Source: Chromobotia macracanthus
Lineage: Eukaryota; Chordata; Actinopteri; Cypriniformes; Botiidae
Direction of reading: 5' to 3'
NCBI GenBank assembly: GCA_036877525.1
Contig: JAZGTH010000072.1
Coordinates: 2,294,001-2,358,000 of the forward strand
DNA length: 64,000 bases
Below the pieces are notes generated by a model, which was given only the letters and a program-made list of their open reading frames with translations, ran no database searches and was not told where the DNA came from. The position numbers and the translations under genes were made by a program. Below, piece by piece: positions 9,682-20,587 of this stretch (the first letter of the stretch is position 1; each line of letters opens with the position of its first letter).

Positions 9682-10683
9682 ATGGCCTATGCAACAGAAT
9701 ATCATGAGATTCAATACTGTTTTCCTGCCATTAACACATCATGTATCAGAGGAAAACGCTCTACATATGAATATAACATCATGTATGTGTGTTTCTCATT
9801 GTTGTCAGTATGGACTGTGTTTCTGAATCTGCTGGTGATCATCTCCATCTCTCACTTCAAGAAGCTTCACACTCCAACCAACCTGCTCATTCTCTCTCTG
9901 GCTGTGTCTGATCTGCTCGTTGGACTTATTATTATGCCCTTGGAAGCAATGAGGCTGATTGAGACATGTTGGTATTTTGGAGACACTTTCTGTAGATTGT
10001 TTTTAATGATCATGGGGCTGCTCCTCTCAGCATCTCTGAGTAACTTAGTTTTAATTGCTGCCGATCGTTACATAGCTGTGTGTCACCCTCTGCTGTACCC
10101 ACAGAAAATAACCACAACTAGAACCATAGTTATTGTCTGTTTTTGCTGGTTCTGCTCTTCTGTTTATAACATTGCAATTGTAATAAGTATCAAACACAGA
10201 ACAGACGCATGTTATGGCGAATGTATTGTTATGCTTGGTTATGAAGGTAGAGTCACTGATTTGTTTTTTTCTTTTCTGTTTCCTTGTACATTGATTATAA
10301 TTTTACATTTGAGAATATTCTATGTTGCACATCGGCAAGTGAAAGTTATAAACTCTCTGATGAAGAGCGGAAAACGTGTGACACAAGGTTCAGTGAGGAG
10401 GAAATCTGAGCACAAAGCTGCTCTGATATTAGGAATCATTGTGGCAATTCATCTGCTTTGCTGGATCCCGTACTACATCTTAACTCTAACAGAAAACACA
10501 TTAATTCCACCCGCTGCAGCAAATTTTCTAATATGGGTCTTGTACGTTAACTCATGTTTGAATCCATTGATCTATGCTTTGTTTTACTCCTGGTTCAGAA
10601 CGTCTGTTAAACACATATTAACTCTTAGAATATTTCAGCAAGCATCCTCTCGCAACAATGTATTTCCAGATCATCATTCATGA
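9682..10683 (+). CDS. trace amine-associated receptor (TAAR), D5.42 clade, copy 4
   Basis: Intact single-exon TAAR of 333 residues, divergent partner of the gene at 6828-7796 and its closest relative here. The start ATG matches the conserved MAYxTExHEIQYCFP N-terminus. Landmarks are DRYIAV after TM3, CWIPYYIL in TM6 and NSCLNPLIYALFYSWF in TM7. Position 3.32 is Met (FCRLFLMIM) and 5.42 is Asp (TDLFFSFLFP). The C-terminal tail is about ten residues longer than that of copy 3. It is expected to be an olfactory amine receptor using the TM5 Asp as counter-ion. The individual TAAR number is not recognised. Confidence 0.94.
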   Translation: MAYATEYHEIQYCFPAINTSCIRGKRSTYEYNIMYVCFSLLSVWTVFLNLLVIISISHFKKLHTPTNLLILSLAVSDLLVGLIIMPLEAMRLIETCWYFGDTFCRLFLMIMGLLLSASLSNLVLIAADRYIAVCHPLLYPQKITTTRTIVIVCFCWFCSSVYNIAIVISIKHRTDACYGECIVMLGYEGRVTDLFFSFLFPCTLIIILHLRIFYVAHRQVKVINSLMKSGKRVTQGSVRRKSEHKAALILGIIVAIHLLCWIPYYILTLTENTLIPPAAANFLIWVLYVNSCLNPLIYALFYSWFRTSVKHILTLRIFQQASSRNNVFPDHHS

Positions 10684-13240
10684 TTTTTACAAACAAACGT
10701 GGTATAAACAAAAATATATTGCTCTTAGGCCCTTAGTCTTAGGCCCATTAGATGTTTCACAGTAAGATGGTAATTTTGTACCTTCTGTTTTAGTGTGTCA
10801 TTGTCAGATTTCAATTTTAGATGTGGAAGTATTCAGTTTTCAGTAAAAAAAAAAAAACAAAGAATCTTGCAACAGGTTTTATGGCCCCTGCAGAACCCCG
10901 ATCTCAAAACCATAGAAACAGTCCAGTATGTGATTACTTATAGAGACAGACAGAATTTCATAATTTATGTAATTCATAATGAACATTTACCTCAAATGAT
11001 GAGGTAAATGTTGATACCTCAAACACAACACGTGTGTGTTATGGAGAGTGCACTTATGAGTTTTACTTGAGACACTGATGTGATCTTGACCTTTGTGTCT
11101 CCATGTACCTCAACCAGAATTTTATGTCTTATAATATTCCATGTTACAAAATGTAAGTAAATGTTATGTGTAATGGAGGAATCTTTCCAGAGAAAATCCA
11201 TTGAATTCCATTTTATTCTCTGTCTCTATCAGAAAATACAGTCACTGTTGTCATTGTCAAAATCTGAAAATTTTTAATTACTTTTGTAACATTCATAGCA
11301 TTTATAGTTATTTCAAATAAAGAATAATTCATTTCGGTTCAATCACTATTTAGAACAATTATAGTATTTTGCACACATTATTTATAATAAAGATTTACAT
11401 AATCAAACTTTATTTATTGCTACAGACAGAACAACATCCATATATATTTTAAAGTTATGGCCAAAATGCTACTGTTTTCACAATTTTAATAAGCAAATTT
11501 CTTTATCCGTGTTATTTAGATCTTATTATGTCCAGAGTCAGACAATATTGTTTTGTCCTTTTGCCATCTTTTGTATTACATAAAGTACAACTTAAATTTA
11601 TATATATATATATATATATCATTACAAACATACATACTACTGTTACTGCAAGAATATTTTTGATTACTACTATAAAAGAACTTTTATAGAACATTAGCCA
11701 GCATTCCCTGTTAGCTAGGTACTGTCATGTGTGACTGTTTATGCACTTAATTCATTCATTCAATGTAATTACTATTAAAGCTGCTACTGAGCACAGAAAT
11801 GTTGGGCCTTCTTGTCGTAAAGCAACTTACTTACTGTCTTTTCTCTCCTGGGAAAATTGTGCCATTTATTAAAGTGACACTTCTGATTGTTTCACACCAA
11901 CTCTTTGTGTTTTGGGTTAATGATGATTATCATACTCCTGAGGGTAATGATCCCAGACATCATCTGTGTAACAACTCTGGTTGCATCAGCCCGAGTGTTT
12001 CTCACACCTTTGATTGTTAGCCTTTAACAACATTTTTAATGAGACAGCACTGCAGATGACAAAACGTTTGTGACAAGTGCTGCTAATATATTTCATCAGA
12101 AAAATAACAAAGGGAGGTAAAAATACTGATTGGCCACAAAAGACTTGAAGACAAAAATTATTAAACTATTGATCTGGTCTAACTTCAACACAGACTCGTG
12201 TATTGTTCCCAAAATGTTAAAAACTTCCTCCTATCCTATTTTAATGTAAATAAAACTAAACTTTAGCCTTACTTTGTTTTTCTGAAGATCTGGTGGCTTT
12301 ATTCGCAGAACACTGACATGGAGTCTTGAAGCTTTTTCTTCCAAGATCTTGTGCAGAGGATCCGTCCCTAAATAAGAGGAGGCGATAAATAAATCATAAA
12401 CTTACGGAAAGTTGTCCTCCACAAAAACATTATTGATAATAAAACATCTACACAAGTACAAGGTTAAAATTGCAGGTTTATTATGGACCCTTAATGGCTC
12501 GTTTCATACACTCATCTTAATTGTACTCTTTAATAAAATAAACGTGCTGAGATTTAAGATGAATACATTATTTCAACATAACTCTACATATAAATACTTA
12601 AATAAGATTTAAGTTAATAAATCTCACGTCTCTATGGACTTGACACCGACTCCACCTTGTATTAAGGGTTACTCCTTCACTTTCATAGTAATTCAACATA
12701 CGTGAACAACATTCGCTAATCCACGTTTTTAAAACATTTACACAAAAATACCGATTATCGTTGACTTTATAAACTGCGCTGAACGGATTTAATACCTGAA
12801 AATTAATGTATTATTAATGTAATATTAATGTTCCCCTCGAGATTGTTGCTCGCGCACGACGAGAGCAAACCGGCACGAGACATGACTAATCGATGACCGA
12901 GAACTCAGTTACCCAGATGACTTAAATGTGCACCGAGTAATGATGTAAACTTTATCCGAAAATGAATAATAATACAAACAAATAAACTTAGATGAAAACT
13001 CCAGTACTTTGTGTCTAATCGCTGCTATGTGCAAAACATAGGGCCTGTCAGCACAACAAAATAAGACGTGTCGTGTTTATAACTAACATCTCAACATGAT
13101 CTCATATTGACGTGAACGTATGTGCACAGGTTATCCAGTTTTGAAATGAAAGACATAAAGCAAACAATAAGTTACCCATGTGAAGTATTTTAAACTATAA
13201 TCTAATCGATCATCTGTGCGTCCCTGTTAGTGATCCTCCC
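10684..13240. other. intergenic between receptors and GIMAP cluster
   Basis: AT-rich, with a short (AT)n run near 11601-11620 and several ORFs of 60-73 codons, none with family features. I see no gene or clear transposon. Confidence 0.6.
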
Positions 13241-13248
13241 TTTTCACT

Positions 13249-13276
13249 ATAAAAAACAACACAGAGTTTCACTTTC
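13249..13276 (+). promoter_or_regulatory. TATA box and interferon-response element of GIMAP gene A
   Basis: TATAAAAA at 13249-13256 is followed by gtttcactttc at 13266-13276. Its reverse complement GAAAGTGAAAC matches the ISRE/IRF consensus (GAAANNGAAA). The start codon in the tiny first coding exon is ~83 bp further on. Expression induced by interferon is the inference. Confidence 0.65.
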
Positions 13277-13358
13277 ATGTAGTGCAGATTATTTACTGCT
13301 CTCTTCCAACAGCTTCCCTCTCTTCTTTCAAGAATAAAGCATTTATGTTGACTTCAGA

Positions 13359-15816
13359 ATGTCAGCAGGTAAGTTTTGGGTTTTTTTTTGGTGTACAAAC
13401 TGTGTAAATTGTAAACTTTGTAGGTTTAGTTGTAAATTGAAGAGTACAGTATGTAAAACAAAATATTTCAGTCTTTAGGGGGTCATATTATTGCTATCTA
13501 AAGTAAAACTTAGGTTGACTGTAGCTCAATAGGTAGACAAAGGTGCTCGCAACAGCAGCGTCTTGAGTCCGGCAGGTTTTAAGAGTTTCCTCTTCAAATC
13601 TGCTGAGACTAACTTCTACTAAGGAATAGGGAGAAATCTTAAGATAAGATAAAAGGACGGGAATGACCTAGTTGCTATGGATGATGTCAGCAAGCTTACT
13701 AACTATGCCCACAGTGATTGGCTAATAGGGTCAGTGATGTAACCCAATAATTACTGTAGAACGAGGTATCATATTAAAAGAAAATTAAAATAAATGTTGC
13801 CGTACTTAAATAAAGATTTTTTTTTACTGCTGAATAAAATCCATAATTCAAAAATGTATTGAAAAGGCTTAGCAACCGAGGCTCCATCACCTGTTGGTGT
13901 ACCGTATCTATGGGCATTATTATCATTATCATGAAACGTTAATGTGAATGTACAAACATCACAGAATGAATGAGAAACATGGTGAGAAACATTTTTATAA
14001 CCAAGCAATAAATAACATCTAAAAAACTGGATGTTTTCAACATTCCTAGAACTTGTAAATTAGCTTTTTAAAAATGTTTGTTTTAATGGAAACGTTAAGG
14101 AAACGTTCTTACAACCTACAATTGTTAGTTGGGTAGGATTGTTTGTGATTTGGTCTGGTTTAGGCGCTGGTTTAGATGCTAAACGCTTTGTGAAATACAG
14201 CAAGAATGTAGGAGTCCTAAAAGCAGGACAGACGCACCTATTATTTTTAAGAGTTTCTCCTAAATCCACAAGTTCTTCAAAGCTAACAAACATGGACTAA
14301 AACTCCACAAAGCTCAGATTTTTTTTATAGGTTTTTAGAAATGTTTTTTGTGGTCTTCATTACAGGACATGAAAACATTGGTGACTTTTATAAAGATGTC
14401 AGTGTCATTCTTCTGCTGGGGACAGACAACAGGTGCAAGTGTGTGGTTGGAAATAAATTAGTTGAGTTTGAACACTTCTTGCCAGAACGGTCCACATATG
14501 GAGAAGTATCACTGGAGATAGGACTCCACTGGCTTACTGTTACAAATTTGAAGGAGTCTCTGTCTCCAGCAAAGATTCAGGAATACATGGATTTGTCCTC
14601 AGGGTCTCCATGCATGACAGTATTTGTCCTCCGGTCTGATCGTGTTTCTCAGAAGGATGTGGACATATTTACATCATTTCAGCAGAGGTTTAAAAACATT
14701 GTGGTGCTTCTGATCTTAGAAATAAAGCAATCAGCAAAGCCAAATAATATAACACATGAGAACCTGAAGAAGATTATTGACCTCTACCGGAGAAAAGTGT
14801 GTATTTTCAAACAAAATATGGAACAAAGTGACTTAATCAAAGAACTTATTAAATGTTGGAAACACTTGCCTGAGATGCAAGTAAACAAGCATGACAGGTA
14901 CAATTAATTAATTAAACATCTGAATGTAGCCAGATGCTTTTCTTCTGAATCTGAGATATTGATCCATTTTCTCTTTGATTGCAGGTCACACGTGGCCACA
15001 TTTGAAAAGAATGAGACCTTACAACCACAGGAGACTATCATACAAGAGCATAGATCAAGTAATGTCCATCATAATCTATACATTTAGTAACAAAAGATCT
15101 TTATTGTTTCATATTTGATTTACATTTTATATATTATATTATATTATATTATATTATATTATAACAATTTAGGAGGAGACCAAACTGCCATCAGTAAGAA
15201 AAACACCATGACCATTGTGCTGCTGGGACAGACAGGAAGTGGGAAGAGCGCTACAGGAAACACCATCCTCGGAAAGCAACGTTTTGAATCTCATGCCAGT
15301 TCTGTGCCAGTAACGCAGGAGTGCCAGATGGCAGAAGAAACCATTAATGGAGTAAAGATCAGGGTCATAGACACCCCAGATTTTTTCGATGCAAGCCTAA
15401 AAAACCAACAGAAACAGATACAACGGTGCAAAGCACTCACTCAACCTGGGCCTGATGTGTATCTACTAGTCATGGAGCTCGGCCGATTCACAGATGGAGA
15501 GAGAGAGATAGTTGACAGTATACAGAGAGTGTTTGGTGAGGATGCAATGAGAGAAACCATCATTCTGTTCACTAGCAAAGAGAAACTAAGAGGAAAAACT
15601 TTATCAGAGTACATCAAAAACACAAACCCTCAACTGCAGCAGCTGATTCAGGCCTGTGGGTCAAGGTGTCTTGCATTTAACAATAATGATCGCGATGACC
15701 GCCAAGTTAAGAAACTGATAGAGATGATTTTAGAAATGAAGAGAAAACATGGAAATACTGACATTTTAGAACACGACCCGTATTATAAGGACAGAAAAGA
15801 TTGCAGAGTTCAGTAA
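13359..15816 (+). CDS. GIMAP gene A, two AIG1 domains (pseudo-GTPase plus GTPase)
   Basis: GTPase of immunity-associated protein family. Exons 13359-13368, 14366-14897, 14985-15058 and 15173-15816 join in phase to give 419 residues. The first coding exon is 10 nt (Met-Ser-Ala and one base). Domain 1 (about residues 4-180) aligns with AIG1, but its P-loop is GTDNRCKCVVGN, without the internal glycines and with Ser replaced by Cys, and its switch II DTPx motif is gone (TNLKESL), so GTP hydrolysis is unlikely. Domain 2 (206-419) has the intact P-loop GQTGSGKSATGN (residues 224 on), DTPDFF, FTSKEKL and CLAFNNN. There is no membrane segment at the C-terminus. The layout resembles fish GIMAP8-like proteins with one domain fewer. 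The family acts in lymphocyte survival and on intracellular membranes in mammals; the role here is inferred. Intron 3 carries a (TATAT)n repeat ending ~10 bp before exon 4. Confidence 0.87.
13515..13577 (+). repeat. possible SINE head (tRNA-like)
   Basis: Within intron 1 of gene A, gtagctcaataggtagac followed by gctcgcaacagc and ttgagtccggc resembles the A- and B-box part of the tRNA-derived SINE found elsewhere in the window. It is weak and decayed. Confidence 0.3.
15124..15163. repeat. (TATAT)n microsatellite
   Basis: About seven pentamer units within the last intron of GIMAP gene A. Confidence 0.85.
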
Positions 15817-17018
15817 ACAAATGGAAACCAGACAAACAAACTGAAATCTGAAAACATTTAAGTCATTTTTACTTGCTACAATCAAATTACTACCTCAGTG
15901 TTGTGTGGTATGTCAATACTATGAAATACAATTAAAGATTTGTATTTTTCTCAAGTCCCCTACACGTGTACTACAGTTTTCATTTATTTCATTAGATAAG
16001 AAACAAACACACAGTTAAACTAATTCACACAAACCTCTAACTTCATACCGCTGTCGTCTATTGAAGTCAGGTTTAAATTTCAGAGAATGTGGCCCTACTG
16101 GTCTACATTCCTGTTGCGGTGTTGCAGCGCATGCTTTCCCCGTCAAAGGAGGAGAATGAAAATAATAGTATCTTTGCTCACCATGAGTGTCGTTCATCTG
16201 AGAACTTTTTGCAGAGTTTTTCCTTGTAAGAACTATGTGTTTGGTAAGAGAGCACGTACAGATAAAAGATTGTTCTTCATTTCAGTGGGGATTTTCGCAG
16301 GTTTTTAATTGCTTTGTAAAACCAGCTTTTTGTGGTTGACATGTCAAATTCCAGTATATATTGTATATAAGAAAACACCAGCAGACTTCAGGGTAAAACA
16401 TATTGTTTTTCTTCATATAGAGCATTTATCCACTGATTTAACTGACAAACAAGCTGTAATGTATCTCAAGAGAATGTAAAATAAAATGTGATACTATTTA
16501 TTTCATTAAAAAAGTCATATTAAAATTTGTGATTTACATTAAGAATGTAAACCAAGTGAGGAAGAATGGTAAAAGAAATTACACACTACAAAAACAGAAA
16601 ACCATTTATTTATATCAAATAATTTTACAATATATACATATAGTTAATCCTTCTGGTAGAGCACCAGAAGATTAATAATAATAAACTGGATTATTTAAAC
16701 TTTTTTAGCGTTCATGCCTAAATATCACCTATTACTATAAATCATATCCTCAAATGCAACTATTTAATAAACATCACATTCCCAAATACATTTGTCCAAT
16801 TAAAGACACTGAAAACAGCTAACAAAGAAATAAGACTACTCCCAGTTAAATGGTTAGTTCACCGAGAAGAACTTGTCAAAAAAATCTTTAATTTTTTTAA
16901 TTATTTCAATGTTAACATACATGTTTAGAATGAAAATATAAAATACATACATTAATTTGGAAAAAATATACGCTACAACCTATATAGCATTTCATAATAC
17001 TGTTATTTATGACATAGT
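15817..17018. other. intergenic between convergent GIMAP genes A and B
   Basis: 3' flanks of two convergent genes. An ATTAAA at ~15929 could be the poly(A) signal of gene A. There is no other coding signal; ORFs at 16015-16308 overlap on both strands without family features. Confidence 0.55.
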
Positions 17019-17947
17019 TCAATCATCAAGCGCAAAATTTTGATAATAGTGCCCCAGCAACATTTGTTGGAACAAAGGGATTCTATAATTTAGGATCTCA
17101 GAGAAGCTAAAGTCATATTCCAGAAGCTCTGCCATCTCTCTCTTTGTCCTCTGTTGTTGAATTTGTTCTTCTGCTTCTTCATACATTTCCTGAGTAAAAC
17201 AACCTCCCCCATTGGCTGCCACCATCTCATCAATTTTCTTAATTAATCTTGTCACCTGAGCTCGATTTGTCATGTCAGTGTTATTAAAAACAACATATCT
17301 ACTTCCACAGCTCTGGATTACTCTACGAAGTCCTTCATGTCCACTTTGGACATAGTTTTGCATTGTCTGACCTCGGAGTTGATCTCCATGAGTGAAGACC
17401 ACAATCATGTATTTCGAAGCTTCTTCTCCAAAGAGCTCTTGCAGGGCTCTGACAGAATTTTGCTCCTCAGTTGTGAAACGGCCAGTCTGTATCACCAGCA
17501 GGAAGACGTGAGGACCTGGTGCTGACACCTGAATGCATCTCACGATTTCTCTTTTGATGCGCTCCCTCGAGTTCACATCAGTGTCCAAGATTCCAGGTGT
17601 GTCAATGACATAAATGTCTCTTTGGTCATAAACCTTTTCTTTTTTACATTCATGAGTAACAGAGTTTGCAGAAGGTTCAGATTTAAAAGCTTCTCTACCC
17701 AGAATAGTGTTTCCCACTGCACTTTTTCCAACTCCAGTTTTTCCAATCAGTACTATGCGCAGCGGTGTGTCTATTATATCAAACACAGAAAATTTGAAAA
17801 TAAACATTTACATTAAAACAAACCGAATCATAAGTAAATCAAACTGAGTTTTTACCAGTTTCTCAGAAACCTTGCAAAGCAGTCAGTCAACCTACTTTGT
17901 TCATCCACAGTGAAAAAACAGCACAAGCACTTCCGACAGCAAGACAT
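17019..17947 (-). CDS. GIMAP gene B, single AIG1 GTPase with Cys-rich N-terminus
   Basis: Two coding exons on the minus strand, 17947-17896 (52 nt) and 17770-17019 (752 nt), join in phase to give 267 residues. Exon 1 encodes MSCCRKCLCCFFTVDEQ; the five cysteines in the first ten residues suggest palmitoylation. Exon 2 holds one complete AIG1 domain: P-loop GKTGVGKSAVGN at residues 27-38, DTPGIL, VFTHGDQL and a YVVFNNTD base-recognition segment, then a charged helix (EEAEEQIQQQRTKREMAELL). There is no C-terminal transmembrane helix, unlike several mammalian GIMAPs, so N-terminal acylation may anchor it. Over exon 2 it is nearly identical to the gene at 26182-27174, differing at the extreme C-terminus. 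A Met inside the open frame upstream of exon 2 (17807) is intronic. Confidence 0.9.
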
Positions 17948-18744
17948 TCTTCTCTCCGCAGCAGGGCAGCTTCACTGCCAGTAAACATTTAGTCTGACTG
18001 CATTGTTGTTCCTGCTTTTATGATTCTGTAATCCACACCTTTTTTGTGCACGTACAAAACTACCTTTTGCTTTTACTTGACCACAGTACCGTACACAAAG
18101 AGAAAGTGTTTCTTTCATCAACTCGAGTTAACTAACTGGAAATCCACAATCTTTTCTAAGACTGTAGTGACCTAATTTTCCCCTCACAGTTATTTTTATC
18201 ACTTCTATATTTTCTGTACAATTAAATCAAATTGTGTGTGTGTGCGTGTGTGTGTGTTCACTTCTCACCACTGATGGGTTAAATGCAGGTCACATTTTGG
18301 GTATGGATTACCATACCTGACAAAATATGTCATTTTCATAAATCATGTCAGCACTTCTTAACACAAAGGTCAAAAGTAATTTTATTACTTTACAAAATCC
18401 TTTCAGTTTCATAGATAAAAGTTCCTTAAAAATAATACACACAATTGTCATCATGTATTCTTATGATGTACACTTTGATATAAAAATGATAAAGAATATA
18501 AAATAAAGACTGTAAAGTAAATAAAGTAAATAAATAATGGAACTCAATGCTGAAAGATTGGACCGTGTAAATGAAATTATATTTTGTTTGGAAGTACAGT
18601 ACAGGCCCTCAAGACTCACGTCAACATAGCTCTCAACACAAGCGCCTTGTGCCGCTATGACCTCTGCAGATAGTTTAACGAAAGAGCAATTTAACAAGGT
18701 TACTAGGTAGCAGGAAAGCAGGATGTGTTCCTTTACATACTACT

Positions 18745-18940
18745 GATGTCCAAGAATATTCCAGGTGTATCAATCACATAAATGTCTCTTTGGTCTTAAA
18801 CCATTTCTTTTGTACATTCATGAGTAACAGAGTACATTCATGAGTAACAGAGTTTGCAGAAGGTTCTGATTTAAAAGCTCACCTACCTACACTGCACTTT
18901 TCCCAGCTCCTGTTTTTTCCATCTGTACTTTGTAAAGTGA
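18745..18940 (-). pseudogene. decayed single-domain GIMAP fragment
   Basis: The minus strand matches the first ~60 codons of genes B and D: a P-loop-like EKTGAGKSAV, then the region leading to the IDTPGI switch motif. It carries a stop, small indels and a 20 bp tandem duplication (18813-18832 and 18833-18852). The rest of the domain is missing. Confidence 0.75.
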
Positions 18941-19280
18941 TGTTCCTGTCAACACAACAAAATAGAAAATGAAAATGAATTTGAAAGAAATGAAAAGAAC
19001 GTGACTATAAATAATTCTTGCTCTTAACACTGCTGTTAATTTATCGATAAAGTTCAACTTATAAAAATATATATAACATGTTTTTAAGAGGCATTTTACC
19101 TTACAGTGAATAAGCACATTATCCCGTTATTAAATTAAATGATAAATGAAAGAATTTCTACAAGTTTCTACAAATTCTACAAGTTAGAAACATTGCTGAG
19201 TGATCAATCAGACTAAAATGTCCCAAACTTACCACAAGAGGAAAAGGTCACTTTAGAAATCCGCTTCAACAGGGTTGACT

Positions 19281-19455
19281 TAACTTTTTTTAAAAATATT
19301 TTTGGTTTAGTTTTTTTTTTTAAAAAAAAATTTTTGAAAAAACCACCCCCCCCCTTTTTTTTTTTTTTTTTTAAAAAAAAATTTTTTTTTTTTTATTTAC
19401 CTTCCCTCCCTCCCCCCATAAAAAAAAAAAAAAAAAATAAAAAAAAAAAAAAAAA

Positions 19456-19498
<43 letters not shown>

Positions 19499-19520
19499 AT
19501 TTTTTTAAAAATTTTTATAT

Positions 19521-19575
<55 letters not shown>

Positions 19576-19816
19576 TTTTTTTTTTTTTTTTTTTTTTTAT
19601 AAAAAATATTTTTTTTTTTTATCATCTGCATTTTGAAGATCGCTTTTCTTATTCTAACAGTAAACAAGTTTCTGAGTTCCTGTCAAGCAAACCCATGATC
19701 TTTTTTTTTTGGCCCCTTTCTATTCTTGTTAAGGAAAAAAAAATATTTTTCAAACAAAAAAGGGGGAAAAAAAAAATTTTTTTTTTTTATGATAAAGGGT
19801 TTTTTTTTTTTTTTTC
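19281..19816. other. homopolymer-rich stretch, probably assembly artefact
   Basis: Long alternating runs of A and T, with short C runs, and a normal-looking insert near 19621-19700. Runs of 15-40 identical bases follow one another with no repeat unit. This fits a failed consensus in long-read assembly better than any known element. Confidence 0.6.
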
Positions 19817-19835
19817 CCAACTTAACTGTTTATAG

Positions 19836-19932
19836 ATATATTGTTGTGCCTTTTTCTAGTTGTATGTTCCTCATTGGTCTTATCCAGTTGAGGAGAACTT
19901 CAAGAAGATTCTAGATGATTGGGAAGGTATTT
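19836..19932 (+). pseudogene. relic of a GIMAP first-domain exon
   Basis: The sequence attgttgtgcctttttctag and, further on, gaggagaacttcaagaagattctagatgattgg resembles the TIVVLVSS and ENLKKVLDECG parts of the first AIG1 domain of the three-domain gene. The segment between is shortened and no start is present. Confidence 0.45.
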
Positions 19933-20472
19933 AATAAGCATTAAGTGGGTGAAGCATGTAGGACAAACAACATCCTAAATCTGAGAAGGACTGAATATGT
20001 CATCGTGTATCAAAACAACATTAAAACAACAGATTTTGTTAAAGAGAAAACATAAACACCTAAACCCTGTGGTGTACTGCCATGTGTAACCACAGGGGGG
20101 TATAATGGGTCCTCCAGTTTCTTCAGTCAACACAACAAGATCACTATAATGTGAAAGTGAAGCTTTTGGCAATGTATGGTAACCCATACTTGAAACGTGA
20201 CCTCTTCATTTGATTCATACCCGTGAGGAGTGAACACACACACACACGGACCCAAAGCAGTGAGAAGCTATCACTGCAGCACCCCAGGAGCAGCAGGAGG
20301 AAAGGTGCCCTACTCAAGGACCTCAGCCATTTTGCTTACCCACTGTTAGATGGGAAAACATAGAAACGTAGTGATACATTATAAAAGCTATCATTTAGCA
20401 TACTAACAAGTGACCTGACATGTTTTACTAGATTTGGCCAAGCCTATTTCTCCTGCATTTAAAACAAGTTGA

Positions 20473-20483
20473 TTTTCACTTTC
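20473..20483 (+). promoter_or_regulatory. interferon-response element of GIMAP gene C
   Basis: ttttcactttc, reverse complement GAAAGTGAAAA, matches the IRF/ISRE core. It lies 105 bp before the start codon in a block (to ~20530) shared with the broken copy at 32107. Confidence 0.6.
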
Positions 20484-20587
20484 ATTTATTCAGGATCTGT
20501 TCTGTCTGGAGGACTTCAGAAATGTGTATTTATTTTTACTGAGCTCATCAACTAATACTATTAATTTAATAGAAACTGGAACTCAAC

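Larger units (their letters stand above)
17948..20472. other. intergenic with GIMAP relics and low-quality stretch
   Basis: Holds the promoter flank of gene B (to ~18130, with ATAAAAGCAGG on the minus strand near 18013-18023, shared with gene D), a TG-rich run near 18233-18258, two decayed GIMAP fragments and the homopolymer stretch at 19281-19816. A GAAAGTGAAG motif also occurs near 20153-20162. Confidence 0.55.

Noticed and set aside
17019..17807. start of GIMAP gene B at 17807 (MFIFKFSVFD...)
   Set aside because: Those residues are intron; a splice acceptor at 17771 joins in phase to a 52 nt first exon also present in gene D.
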